In this document: in pieces, positions 51,740 through 60,518 of the stretch
How the letters are laid out: the number at the start of each line of letters is the position of its first letter
Position numbering within the stretch: the first letter of the stretch is position 1
Origin: Bin18 sp965200355
Lineage (GTDB): Bacteria > Desulfobacterota > Binatia > Bin18
Reading direction: 5' to 3'
DNA length: 64,000 nucleotides
Assembly: GCA_965200355.1 (NCBI GenBank)
Contig: OZ241351.1
Coordinates: 992,001 to 1,056,000, forward strand
The notes under the pieces: model-generated
Seen by the model: only the letters and a program-made list of their open reading frames with translations
What the model was told of the DNA's origin: nothing
Databases searched by the model: none
Position numbers and translations under genes: made by a program

Positions 51740-51991
51740 GAGGGTTGAACGAGCGGGTTGGTATCTCCTTATTTTTCTTATTTTTTCTGAACGTCTTGCC
51801 TATCAAAATACTTTCTATTGTATCACGTACTGTTATTATTTATAAAAAAGAGCCGTGGCGGAGAGACGAGATTCTTAGCCCTCCAGGTCATGTGGTTGCT
51901 CCGTATAAGAGATAGAGTGCCTTTGTCTTGACTTTCCCCTGGGTGGGTGGTAGCAGGGGAAGCCTTCACAACTGGAACGCGGGTAGACCAG

Positions 51992-53281
51992 ATGTCAACA
52001 TCGCAAAAACTCTTCAACGAAGCCCAAAAATATATTCCAGGGGGCGTGAACAGTCCGGTCCGTGCGTGGCGGGCTGTTGGGGGTGATCCTCTTTTTATCA
52101 ACCGAGGAAAAGGGTGCCGCGTTACTGATGCGGATGGCCGCGAGTATATAGACTATGTTGGCTCCTGGGGACCGTTAATAGCCGGACATGCGCATCCGCA
52201 CGTTGTTAGCGCAATTGAGCGGGTGGTGAAGAACGGGACGAGCTTTGGTTCCCCAACGGCAAAAGAGATCGATCTGGCAAAGACGCTGACTCAGACTATT
52301 CCGTCAATCGAGAAGATTCGCTTGACCTCCTCGGGCACCGAAGCGACTATGACCGCCCTGCGGCTCGCCCGTGGTTATACCGGTCGGGCGAAAATCATCA
52401 AGTTCTCCGGTTGCTACCACGGTCATACTGATGCGCTGCTGGTGAGAGCCGGGTCCGGGGCACTGACGTTGAGCATCTCGGACAGTCAAGGGGTTCCCGA
52501 GGCGTTCAGTAGCCAAACGCTGGTGGCCGAGTACAACACGCTCCCGAGCGTCCGCGCCTACCTGGAAGCAGACCCGGAAGGAGTGGCCGCGGTGATACTG
52601 GAGCCGGTCCCCGGCAATATGGGCCTCATCCTGCCCGAGCCGGGCTTTCTTGAGGGCCTCCGGGAGCTTACCCGAGAATTTGGCGTTGTACTCATCTTTG
52701 ACGAGGTGATGACCGGTTGCCGGCTCGCCCGTGGTGGCGCGCAAGAGCTCTACCATATTGACCCCGACCTCACCTGCCTCGGGAAAGTCGTGGGTGGTGG
52801 CCTGCCATTGGCCGCGGTTGGCGGAAAAGCGGCGATAATGGACGTGCTCGCCCCTTTGGGGGGCGTCTACCAGGCTGGGACGCTGTCTGGGAACCCATTG
52901 GCGGTGACCGCCGGGGCTGAAACCTTAAAGCTTATTCACGCCGCTGGAGCCTATGAGCGGTTGAATACGCTTGGAGAGATGCTGGCCGCTGGATTACGCG
53001 CTGCCGTTCGTGAGACTGGAATACACGCCTGTGTGAATCAAATAGGCTCGATGTTTACCATTTTCTTTGGGGTTGACCACGTTCGTGACTATGCCTCAGC
53101 AACCCAGAGCGACACTAAAATGTTCGCGCGCTATTTTCGCGCTATGAGTGAGCAGGGCATCTACCTTCCGCCCTCTCAATTCGAGTCCGCCTTCCTTTCC
53201 CTGGCGCACAGCGAAGACGATATTGAGGAAACCCTACACGCGGCGCGGACGGTGCTGAAGAACCTCGATAGCAAAGAATAA
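51992..53281 (+). CDS. hemL: glutamate-1-semialdehyde 2,1-aminomutase
   Basis: PLP enzyme that makes 5-aminolevulinate, the haem precursor, in the C5 pathway. ATG 51992 gives MSTSQKLFNEAQKYIPGGVNSPVRA; 429 residues is the standard length. Motifs include SSGTEATMTALRLARG, LIFDEVMTGCR and the PLP lysine in LGKVVGGGLPLAAVGG. It is followed after 2 bp by the small ATP synthase gene atpZ, so haem synthesis and F0 genes may share a transcript. Confidence 0.96.
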   Translation: MSTSQKLFNEAQKYIPGGVNSPVRAWRAVGGDPLFINRGKGCRVTDADGREYIDYVGSWGPLIAGHAHPHVVSAIERVVKNGTSFGSPTAKEIDLAKTLTQTIPSIEKIRLTSSGTEATMTALRLARGYTGRAKIIKFSGCYHGHTDALLVRAGSGALTLSISDSQGVPEAFSSQTLVAEYNTLPSVRAYLEADPEGVAAVILEPVPGNMGLILPEPGFLEGLRELTREFGVVLIFDEVMTGCRLARGGAQELYHIDPDLTCLGKVVGGGLPLAAVGGKAAIMDVLAPLGGVYQAGTLSGNPLAVTAGAETLKLIHAAGAYERLNTLGEMLAAGLRAAVRETGIHACVNQIGSMFTIFFGVDHVRDYASATQSDTKMFARYFRAMSEQGIYLPPSQFESAFLSLAHSEDDIEETLHAARTVLKNLDSKE

Positions 53282-53283
53282 AC

Positions 53284-53541
53284 GTGTCCTCCAGTCAGAC
53301 AAAAAAGCCGGATACGTTTCCTCTTTTCGTCACCTACGGGAAGTATGGGGCGCTCGGGTTTGAGTTCGCCGGGGCCATTGTCGCTGGCCTCTTGGTTGGA
53401 AACTATGCCGACGCTCGGTATGGCACAGCACCCCTCCTGATGGTCACTGGGGTGATCGTTGGCATGTCAGGAGCGATATATCGTCTGATCATCGTGCTCC
53501 AGCGCCTTTCTACCCGTGAAAAAGACGCAAAAGACCATTGA
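53284..53541 (+). CDS. atpZ: AtpZ/AtpI-family small membrane protein
   Basis: An 85-residue protein with two membrane helices (about 24-40 and 50-72), the second containing VTGVIVGMSGAIYRLI. Members of this family precede atpI and atpB in many operons and have been linked to ion supply or assembly of ATP synthase. GTG 53284 starts 2 bp after hemL. The end overlaps the start of the next gene by 26 bp in another frame. Confidence 0.8.
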   Translation: MSSSQTKKPDTFPLFVTYGKYGALGFEFAGAIVAGLLVGNYADARYGTAPLLMVTGVIVGMSGAIYRLIIVLQRLSTREKDAKDH

Positions 53542-53905
53542 GAGAATAGAAGTCCTGAATCTCGCTTTCGTCGGGGCCGGGGCCGCTATAGGCTGGATAA
53601 CCGGCATGATTCATGTGCCCAGCTTTGTCCTTGGCGGTGGCGTGATGCAGGCCAACTTCTGGCTGCTCAAAAAAGCCGTCCGCTCCGCACTCGCTCCGAC
53701 CCATGCTCGCCGGAACATTCATGCGGCCCTGTGGCTGATTATCAAAGGCGGATTCTATGTATTCCTGTTAAGCGCGGTTTTCGTTCGGTATCTCATTGAC
53801 GCCAAGAGCTTTGCCGCCGGGGTCCCTTTACTGCTCATTGCCTGCATGATAGTCGGCCTGAGCGGATCGAAGAAGCAACCGGACCCCCCCTGTATTCCAG
53901 GCTAA
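53516..53905 (+). CDS. atpI: ATP synthase subunit I
   Basis: A 129-residue protein with about four membrane helices (FVGAGAAIGWITG, FVLGGGVMQANFWLL, LWLIIKGGFYVFLLSAVFV, GVPLLLIACMIVGLS). This is the AtpI/ATP-synt_I layout found just before atpB and thought to aid c-ring assembly. GTG 53516 lies inside the 3' end of atpZ. The last residues (KKQPDPPCIPG) are unremarkable. Its divergence from well-studied AtpI proteins makes the call moderate. Confidence 0.78.
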   Translation: MKKTQKTIERIEVLNLAFVGAGAAIGWITGMIHVPSFVLGGGVMQANFWLLKKAVRSALAPTHARRNIHAALWLIIKGGFYVFLLSAVFVRYLIDAKSFAAGVPLLLIACMIVGLSGSKKQPDPPCIPG

Positions 53906-53914
53906 TCAGTTTCT

Positions 53915-54616
53915 ATGGAACATCATCTCTTTCTCTGGGTCGATCATATTCCTGGGCTCAGCTTGCTCCCAGGTCATATCGCGACCTCCCTGATTGTCTC
54001 TGTCGTCCTGATCCTCTTTGCGTATATGGCCAAGAGGCAGTTGGCTGCCGCAGATGATGTGGCGGTCCCCGATGACTCGCTGACCTGTCGGAACATGGCC
54101 GAACTTCTCACCCAGGGCATCTCTGATATGGCCGAGGGCGTTCTGGGTGAAAAAGCGCATAAATACATACATCTCTACGGCAGCTTCTTTCTCTTTATTC
54201 TGATTGCCAACCTGTCCGGGCTGTTGCCTGGATTTTCCCCTCCGACCAGTGATTTCAACGTGACGCTCGCCTTGGGCGTCCTCTCCTTTTTCGCGTATAA
54301 TTTCTACGCCTTCCAAGAACAGGGCTTGGCCTATTTGAAGCATTTTGTCGGTCCGATCTGGTGGCTGGGCATTTTGATGGTCCCGCTCGAACTGATTGAT
54401 AATTTTGTCCGTCCCTTCTCGCTCTCCCTGCGACTCTTTGGGAATATGACGGGCGACCACGTTGTTTTAGAGATATTTACGGACCTGACGAAAGTTGTGA
54501 TTCCGGTCGTCTTTTACGCCCTTGGGGCATTTGTTTCCTTAGTGCAAGCGTTTGTTTTTACCCTGCTCAGCATGGTGTACGTCTCCCTGGCGGTTGCCCA
54601 TGATGAGCATCACTGA
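53915..54616 (+). CDS. atpB: ATP synthase F0 subunit a
   Basis: Membrane subunit that carries protons to the c ring. The 233-residue protein has five or six helices. The conserved arginine lies in RPFSLSLRLFGNMTGDHVV, and the C-terminal helix is FVSLVQAFVFTLLSMVYVSLAVAHDEHH. FILIANLSGLLPGFSPPTSD is the other signature. It starts at ATG 53915, 9 bp after atpI, and a gap of 127 bp separates it from atpE. Confidence 0.95.
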   Translation: MEHHLFLWVDHIPGLSLLPGHIATSLIVSVVLILFAYMAKRQLAAADDVAVPDDSLTCRNMAELLTQGISDMAEGVLGEKAHKYIHLYGSFFLFILIANLSGLLPGFSPPTSDFNVTLALGVLSFFAYNFYAFQEQGLAYLKHFVGPIWWLGILMVPLELIDNFVRPFSLSLRLFGNMTGDHVVLEIFTDLTKVVIPVVFYALGAFVSLVQAFVFTLLSMVYVSLAVAHDEHH

Positions 54617-54743
54617 GGGAATATCAGAGTAGTCGTGCCATAAAACCCATTGTCCAGATGGCGGAGAGGGTATGAAGCGGTGAGGAGGATAAGAGGAGGC
54701 TGACTCGATACTGCGCCATCGAGACATGAAAGGAGTCGGAGGT

Positions 54744-55061
54744 ATGAAGAAAGTATGTGTAACTGGTGTGCTGGCAATCTGCATGATGCTGCTCACCGCC
54801 GGTGCGGCCTTGGCGGCTGATGGAGACGGCGATTCCTCACGAGGCATGATCGCGCTCGCGGCCGGCCTCGGTATTGGTATCGCCGCGGTAGGGGCCGGCC
54901 TGGGTCAAGGCCGTGCGGTGGCGGCCGCCATGGAGTCTATCGGCCGGAATCCGAATGCGGCTGATCGCATCCAGACCCCGATGATTATCGGTATCGCCTT
55001 CATTGAGGCGCTGGCTATTTACGCACTCGTTATTGCGTTTACGCTATCTGGAAGCGTATAG
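54744..55061 (+). CDS. atpE: ATP synthase F0 subunit c, with signal-like N-terminus
   Basis: Rotor-ring proteolipid. The 105-residue protein has an N-terminal hydrophobic segment ending AALAADG, which looks like a cleavable signal. Two helices follow: the glycine-rich MIALAAGLGIGIAAVGAGLG, and a second with the ion-binding Glu88 in IGIAFIEALAIYALVIAF. The neighbouring residues (I-E-A-L) suggest protons rather than sodium, which usually shows additional polar residues. The start is ATG 54744, 9 nt after GGAG; the ATG at 54726 lacks such a signal. Confidence 0.93.
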   Translation: MKKVCVTGVLAICMMLLTAGAALAADGDGDSSRGMIALAAGLGIGIAAVGAGLGQGRAVAAAMESIGRNPNAADRIQTPMIIGIAFIEALAIYALVIAFTLSGSV

Positions 55062-55086
55062 AAGCGGAGTTCCGCCAGAATAAAGA

Positions 55087-55115
55087 AAAGGGTGCCGCTA
55101 TATGCGGCACCCTTT
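55087..55115. terminator. bidirectional intrinsic terminator after atpE
   Basis: AAAGGGTGCCGC (55087-55098) is exactly inverted at 55104-55115 with a TATAT loop, giving a 12-bp stem with flanking A and T tracts. It lies between the convergent atpE and Nramp-like genes and would terminate both. Confidence 0.85.
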
Positions 55116-55116
55116 G

Positions 55117-56520
55117 TTAGAAGAACTGCTGTCCAAGCCGTACAATCGAAAAGACGGCAAAAACAACATAAAAGCAGCTAATCCCGATAAGCAGCGCGGT
55201 TTTCGCCGGGCCGGGTCGGAACGCTGGCGGGAGCAGCTTTCTATTGATGACCAGAGTCAGCGGTGTATAGACAGCCATCGCAATCCCGCCAAAAAATGCC
55301 GACCCCATCAAAAAAAGAATAGGCGGCAGGCTTTTGTACACATAGGTCAAGTAGGTCCCGAGGACGATCCAACCCACGGCGATGACCCCATACCACTAAC
55401 TCAGAGGCTTCTTTTGCGCCCAGGCATAGTTGGTATGCAGGATATCCGCGCCTGTCCGGGCCACACCGTCGATAAGCGTCAGTTGGGTGCTGAACAAGCA
55501 GGCTATCCCCACCAAAAGAAAAAGGGTTTTTCCCAGCGCCCCTCCCACGCTGCCTAAAATCTCGGCTTCTTCCCAGACCAGCATTTCCTGGCTCGGCACA
55601 ATGCCTTGTGGATGCAGCACCGCCAGCGCCCCAAAAATAAACAAGAGAATAGTGAAGGTGTTGAGAAGCCAGAAAAACAGCATTTGATCCACGGACAAAT
55701 GTCTGAACCAAGCCCGCCAGCGCGCCAGATTGGGCTCAGTCTCGTTAATCCGAAACGCCTGTCCTGACGCAACTTCCTCCTGTGCACGGAGCGGGTTCAC
55801 CACCTTGGGCATGAGTGCGCCCATGCCCCACTCCTTATCCCGAATATAGAACGAGAAAAAAAGATTGGCCGTCCCTCCGGCCCCAGCAAAAACAACCGAA
55901 GAGAACAGAATATACGTTGGCATATCGGGATGCTTGAACGGAAAGTTCAGCATCCCGTGTCCCAGCGCTGCCCAGGTTTCCATATTGCCCACAACACAGG
56001 CCACCAGAATCAGGCCGCCCGTTACCACAATGACCAGCACTTCTGTTGTTTTCTCAACGGAAGCATACACACGCTTCGGACCGAACAAGACACCGGCCAC
56101 ACCGGCAAAGGTCAGGGCCGTCCAGACCCACGGCTCTCCCCAGCCCTGGGGACCGACTATGAGCGCTTTGAGCGCTCCGCCGCAGGCCCGCGCCCAGCCT
56201 GGAAGAATCTAGCCAAGGATGTTGAGCAGAATAAATATCCAGGCAAAGTGGCGCGAGAGCCGGCTGAATCCAGCGTAAATACTTTCTCCTGTCGCCAGCG
56301 TATAGCGGCCGATCTCACAGTTAATCCAAAATTGGAGGAAGATACCGAGCAGCGCTGCCCAGGTCATGCCAGCGCCAAACTGAGCGGTATTCCGCGGCCA
56401 GACAATCAGCTCACCCGCGCCGATTGAGAGCCCGACGAGGACGGCCCCCGGCCCTGCCAGCTTCCAGAAGCCAGGCGCTTTCGGAGGAAGGTCCGCGGTG
56501 GTGAAGGCAGTGGGCATCAA
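55117..56520 (-). pseudogene. Nramp-like metal transporter frame with two in-frame TAG codons
   Basis: One minus-strand frame of 468 codons has no frameshift but has TAG at codon 104 (56211-56209) and codon 375 (55398-55396). The sequence otherwise reads as a continuous Nramp-related transporter. It begins PPKAPGFWKLAGPGAVLVG with the conserved SIGAGELIVWP, then NILG, stop, ILPGWARACGG. It continues FGPKRVYASVEKTTEVL and FAGAGGTANLFFSFYIRD, then reads KPLS, stop, WYGVIAVGWIVLG, and ends FSIVRLGQQFF. Two nonsense changes (the first perhaps TGG to TAG) are the simplest reading. Recoding of TAG is an alternative. Family placement is by the Nramp-like helices; substrate unknown. Confidence 0.7.
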
Positions 56521-56535
56521 GACGGGGGTGCGGAA

Positions 56536-57615
56536 TTACACATATCCCTGCTGATACAGATACTCCGCCGTCAGGACGGCCCCCTTGGCCGCTCCCATCT
56601 TCGTGTTATGGCTGACCAGGAGATATTTCACGGCGTGTTCAAGCGTCTGATCCGCCCGTAGACGACCCACCGAGGTGGCCATGCCGTCTTCTGCATCACG
56701 GTCCAAACGCGGCTGGGGTCGAAACGGATCATCGTGCACGATGATCATATGCTGCGGAGCAGAAGGCAGGCCCATTGCGATAAACTCTTGACCAAACCCG
56801 ACCATCGCGGCCCGGACATCCTCAACCGCGCACGGGGTGTCCAGAGAGACCAGCAGCGCCTCGGTATGGCCTTCAAGAACCGGTACCCGTGTACACGTGG
56901 CGCTGACCAGAAAGTTGGCCGGGCGGATCGCTCCATTTTCGAGCCGACCAAGGATTTTATGCCCTTCCTTTTCGACCTTCTCCTCTTCGCCAGCAATGAA
57001 CGGAATGACATTATCGATGGTGTCCATTCCGATTACGCCCGGCGAGCGACCGGCCCCGGACAGCCCCTGCATTGAGGTCATGATGACTGTTCTCAGACCA
57101 AATTGATCGAACAGCGGCCGGAGGGTAATCGCCAAACCTATCGTGGTACAGTTGGGCTGCGTGACAATATAGCCCTGCCAGTCCCGATTGTGCTGTTGCG
57201 TATCAATCAAAGCACTGTGCTCCAGATTGACCCCCGGAATAAGAAGGGGAACATCCGCCTCTTGCCGAAACGCCGAGGCTGTGCTGACCACCGGCGTCGT
57301 TTTGGCATAAACCGGCTCTAGTTCTCGTGCCGGTCCTGATTCGACAGCCGTAAAAACGAGATCAATGCCACTCAGGTTCAGCGCCGAGGCGTCGTGGACA
57401 GGCAGCGACAGAACGGCCTGCGGGGGCTCTGCCGCGCACCACCATCTCCGCGCTCCGGTTTGAGCATCACGGATGGCGGCGGCATAGCTCTTGCCCGCCG
57501 AGCGCGCTGACGCCGCCAGCAAAGCCACCTCAAACCAGGGGTGATCCTGAAGCGCCACGAGGAATTGCTGACCCGCAATCCCGGTTGCCCCGACAACAGC
57601 GACACGCTTTTTCAT
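56536..57615 (-). CDS. asd: aspartate-semialdehyde dehydrogenase, archaeal/fungal type
   Basis: Reduces aspartyl phosphate to aspartate semialdehyde for lysine, threonine and methionine. ATG 57615 gives MKKRVAVVGATGIAGQQF with the NADP-binding loop. Active-site Cys156 lies in QPNCTTIGLA, and the acceptor motif is MQGLSGAGRSPGV. The form lacks features of the E. coli enzyme and resembles the archaeal/fungal class, which also occurs in some bacteria. It is 15 bp from the Nramp-like gene, which follows it on the same strand. Confidence 0.92.
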   Translation of the reverse strand: MKKRVAVVGATGIAGQQFLVALQDHPWFEVALLAASARSAGKSYAAAIRDAQTGARRWWCAAEPPQAVLSLPVHDASALNLSGIDLVFTAVESGPARELEPVYAKTTPVVSTASAFRQEADVPLLIPGVNLEHSALIDTQQHNRDWQGYIVTQPNCTTIGLAITLRPLFDQFGLRTVIMTSMQGLSGAGRSPGVIGMDTIDNVIPFIAGEEEKVEKEGHKILGRLENGAIRPANFLVSATCTRVPVLEGHTEALLVSLDTPCAVEDVRAAMVGFGQEFIAMGLPSAPQHMIIVHDDPFRPQPRLDRDAEDGMATSVGRLRADQTLEHAVKYLLVSHNTKMGAAKGAVLTAEYLYQQGYV

Positions 57616-57754
57616 AGCGGCTAAAACAACGCGAGCGCAGACCACTTGTCAACACCCCGCCTCAATGGAAGAGACGTGTACGCTGTCTGCGCGGTTGACT
57701 TCTCCAGCACAAGCCAGCAGACTCAGCCTGCCCGTTCTTGAGAAAGGAGCAGGT

Positions 57755-59179
57755 ATGGAGCAGCGGGTTCTTGAGCGCCTGTATGATATTGTCGGTCCTG
57801 ACGGGGTGGTTGCGCATAAGAGCGCCCGCTCCGTCTATGACTGCGACGGCTATACCTTAGAGAAGACCATTCCCGAGATGGTTGTCCTGCCTCACTCGAC
57901 CGAAGAAGTCGCCGCGGTCGTCAAGTTTCTCAATCAGGAAAAGATCGCTTTTGTCCCGCGCGGAGCCGGAACCGGTCTCAGCGGGGGCTGCCTGCCGGTC
58001 GAAGCACCGGTCATGATTGGGACCAGCCGTCTCAACAAAATTATCCATATTGATCTGCTCAACCGCTATGTCGTGGCCCAGTCCGGCGTGGTGAACCTGT
58101 GGGTCAGTAATGCGGTGAAAGAGCAGGGCTTACAGTATGCGCCCGACCCGTCCAGCCAGCAGGCGTGCACCATTGGCGGGAATATCGCCGAAAACTCGGG
58201 TGGGCCGCATACGCTCAAATATGGCGTCACAACCAATCACGTGCTCGGATTGGAAGTCGTCCTGCCAGACGGCGCAATCGTCACTTTGGGCGGAACGGTT
58301 GAGGACGTTCCCGGCTATGATTTACGGGGAATCACCATCGGGGCGGAGGGCACCTTCGGGATTGTGACCCAGGCCGCCCTCAAGCTGACCCGTCAGCCGC
58401 AGGCCTACCGCACATTTCTGGCCGTGTTCGAGTCGGTTCACCACGCCACCCAGACGGTGTCCGGTATTATTGCGTCAGGCATTGTCCCGGCGGCCCTGGA
58501 AATGATGGACACGCTGATTATCCAAGCGGTCGAAGAAGCCTTTCACTTTGGCTTTCCAACCGACGCCGGAGCGGTGTTGATTATTGAGATTGATGGTCTT
58601 GCCGCCAGTCTGACGCCTCAAACCGAACGGATTCAGGCAATTTGCCAACACAATAGCGCCCGCGAGGTCCGAATCGCGCGGGATGATGCGGAACGGATGG
58701 TGCTGTGGAAGAGTCGCAAGCGTGCCTTTGGTGCCATTGGCCGCTTATCACCCAACTACTGCACCCAGGATGGCGTCGTCCCGCGGACCAAGGTTCCCGA
58801 TATTTTGCAGCGGATTACTGAAGTTTCAGAAAAATATCAGTTGCGGATTGCCAACGTGTTCCACGCCGGGGACGGCAACATCCATCCCATCCTGATGTAC
58901 GACGAGCGCGATGCCGACGAAACCCGGCGGGTCGTCCAAGCCGGAAAGGACATCCTGAACGCCTGCGTAGACCTGGGGGGCAGTCTGACCGGCGAGCACG
59001 GGATTGGCGTCGAAAAGATTGACCAGATGCCGCTCATCTTTAGCCCCGCCGACCTGATGGTCATGACCCAGCTCCGGTCCGTTTTTAATCCAGACAATCT
59101 GTGTAATCCCCATAAAATTATCCCGACCCCCGGTGGCTGCGTTGAAGTGACGACGCCGCGCCGCCAAGTCCCGCTCTAG
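57755..59179 (+). CDS. glcD: glycolate oxidase FAD-binding subunit GlcD
   Basis: Flavin subunit of a membrane-linked glycolate (or D-lactate) dehydrogenase. ATG 57755 follows AAAGGAG. The 474-residue protein has the FAD PCMH domain with VPRGAGTGLSGGCLP and GGNIAENSGGPHTLKYGVTTNHVLGLEVVLPDG, and a C-terminal FAD-oxidase domain with NVFHAGDGNIHPILMYD and LGGSLTGEHGIGVEK. The operon glcD-glcE-glcF follows with short gaps. This pathway would feed 2-hydroxy acids to the respiratory chain. Confidence 0.93.
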   Translation: MEQRVLERLYDIVGPDGVVAHKSARSVYDCDGYTLEKTIPEMVVLPHSTEEVAAVVKFLNQEKIAFVPRGAGTGLSGGCLPVEAPVMIGTSRLNKIIHIDLLNRYVVAQSGVVNLWVSNAVKEQGLQYAPDPSSQQACTIGGNIAENSGGPHTLKYGVTTNHVLGLEVVLPDGAIVTLGGTVEDVPGYDLRGITIGAEGTFGIVTQAALKLTRQPQAYRTFLAVFESVHHATQTVSGIIASGIVPAALEMMDTLIIQAVEEAFHFGFPTDAGAVLIIEIDGLAASLTPQTERIQAICQHNSAREVRIARDDAERMVLWKSRKRAFGAIGRLSPNYCTQDGVVPRTKVPDILQRITEVSEKYQLRIANVFHAGDGNIHPILMYDERDADETRRVVQAGKDILNACVDLGGSLTGEHGIGVEKIDQMPLIFSPADLMVMTQLRSVFNPDNLCNPHKIIPTPGGCVEVTTPRRQVPL

Positions 59180-59205
59180 GCAGGGTTGAGAGAGCAAGCC
59201 AGACG

Positions 59206-60483
59206 ATGGCCGCCGGTCGCCCGCTATCCACCCCGTTCATCATTGATGGGCATGCCCCCGAGGCGGTCGTCTATCCCACTTCGATTGCCGAAGTCTCCCG
59301 CCAGATGAAAGAAGCTCATGAACACGACCGGGCCACCAGCCCGGTGGGGCACGGCGCGTTTCTTCATGTCGGCGGTGTCCCGAAACGCTACGAGCAGGCG
59401 CTGTGTACGACCGGACTGAATACCGTTATCGACTACCAGCCGACCGATATGACCATTACGGTCGGGGCCGGCCTGTCTCTGGCCCAACTCCAGGCTATTC
59501 TTGGAGAAAACGGCCAATGGCTGCCGCTCGACCCACCGTGTCCAGAGCGGGCCACGGTCGGCGGAGTCATTGCCGCCAACCTGAGCGGTCCCGTCCGATT
59601 CTCTCAGGGCACAGTGCGCGATTTTCTGATCGGAATCAAAGTCGTTCGGGCGGATGGGACCCTGATTAAGGGGGGCGGGCAAGTGGTGAAAAACGTGGCC
59701 GGTTATGATCTGCCGAAGCTCTACTGTGGGTCGTTTGGGACGCTCGGCGTTATCGTCGAGGCGACCTTTATGATTCGTCCTCGACCCGAAACCCAAACAA
59801 CGCTCGCCGTCTCGTTCTCCTCGGTGGAAAAAGCTGGCGCAGCCGCCCGGCAACTGACGGGCTCAGATATGCAGCCTTTTTTCCTGGAACTGGCCAATTT
59901 TTCTCCGCTGCTGTCTTCCACAGACCAGCGGGGAGACGGGGAGGGCGCTTACCTTTTTGTTGGCTTTGCCGGGATGCAGGAGGAAATCGACGATCAGCGC
60001 AGCCGCCTGCGGGCTGTTCTTGGAGATGAGGCCGCTAGTATTGAGGAGCTGAGCAGCGACGAGGCGCAGACCCTCTCTCAGGCCCTCCGAGACTTCCCGG
60101 TGTCCGGCCCGGCGACGCTGCGTTGTAAAGTGAGCCTTCAGCCAACCCAGCTGGCGACATTCTGCGCAGACCTGACCACGGAAGCCCAACGCCGCCACGC
60201 GCCGGTCCGTTTCCTGGCCCGGGCCGGAAACGGTATCTTGTACACGGCTTGTGAAGGCGGGGCGGTCGCCGACGACCAGCTGTTGTCCCTTGTTGACTGG
60301 ATCCGCATCCACGCCACCGGCACCAACGGCTTTGCCGTCGTGGAAGAGATCCCCTCAGCGCTCAAGGAACGGGCGAATGTCTGGGGGACGGTGGGCAAAG
60401 CGTTTCCGCTTATGCAGCGACTCAAAGACACCCTGGACCCCAAGGGTATTTTGAATCCTGGTCGCTTTGTTGGTGGCATATAG
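59206..60483 (+). CDS. glcE: glycolate oxidase FAD-binding subunit GlcE
   Basis: Second flavin subunit of the glycolate oxidase. The 425-residue protein has a PCMH-like FAD domain with TSPVGHGAFLHVGG, ATVGGVIAANLSGPVRFSQGTVRDFLIG and GGQVVKNVAGYDLPKLYCGSFGTLGVI. The C-terminal part ends GILNPGRFVGGI. The insertion between the FAD domain and the end is of normal length for GlcE. It starts 26 bp after glcD. Confidence 0.9.
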   Translation: MAAGRPLSTPFIIDGHAPEAVVYPTSIAEVSRQMKEAHEHDRATSPVGHGAFLHVGGVPKRYEQALCTTGLNTVIDYQPTDMTITVGAGLSLAQLQAILGENGQWLPLDPPCPERATVGGVIAANLSGPVRFSQGTVRDFLIGIKVVRADGTLIKGGGQVVKNVAGYDLPKLYCGSFGTLGVIVEATFMIRPRPETQTTLAVSFSSVEKAGAAARQLTGSDMQPFFLELANFSPLLSSTDQRGDGEGAYLFVGFAGMQEEIDDQRSRLRAVLGDEAASIEELSSDEAQTLSQALRDFPVSGPATLRCKVSLQPTQLATFCADLTTEAQRRHAPVRFLARAGNGILYTACEGGAVADDQLLSLVDWIRIHATGTNGFAVVEEIPSALKERANVWGTVGKAFPLMQRLKDTLDPKGILNPGRFVGGI

Positions 60484-60518
60484 ATTCCCGCTTACGGAGA
60501 AGACCGTCGGGGCTCCCT

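Larger units (their letters stand above)
51430..51991. other. 562-bp gap between dnaA and hemL
   Basis: No gene is recognised here. A 71-codon minus frame (51464-51679) contains KKHRYYPLRPEFKRHID but has no ribosome-binding site and no family I know. The right half is AT-rich and holds two notable palindromes (51670-51703 and 51722-51739). The hemL start is at 51992. A TTGACT near 51928 could be a -35 box for hemL, but no matching -10 is evident. Confidence 0.5.

Noticed and set aside
55117..56520. Pyrrolysine as a general explanation of the two TAG codons
   Set aside because: Several genes in the window end with TAG, as expected for ordinary stop use, and no PylT or PylS is seen. Kept only as an untested alternative.
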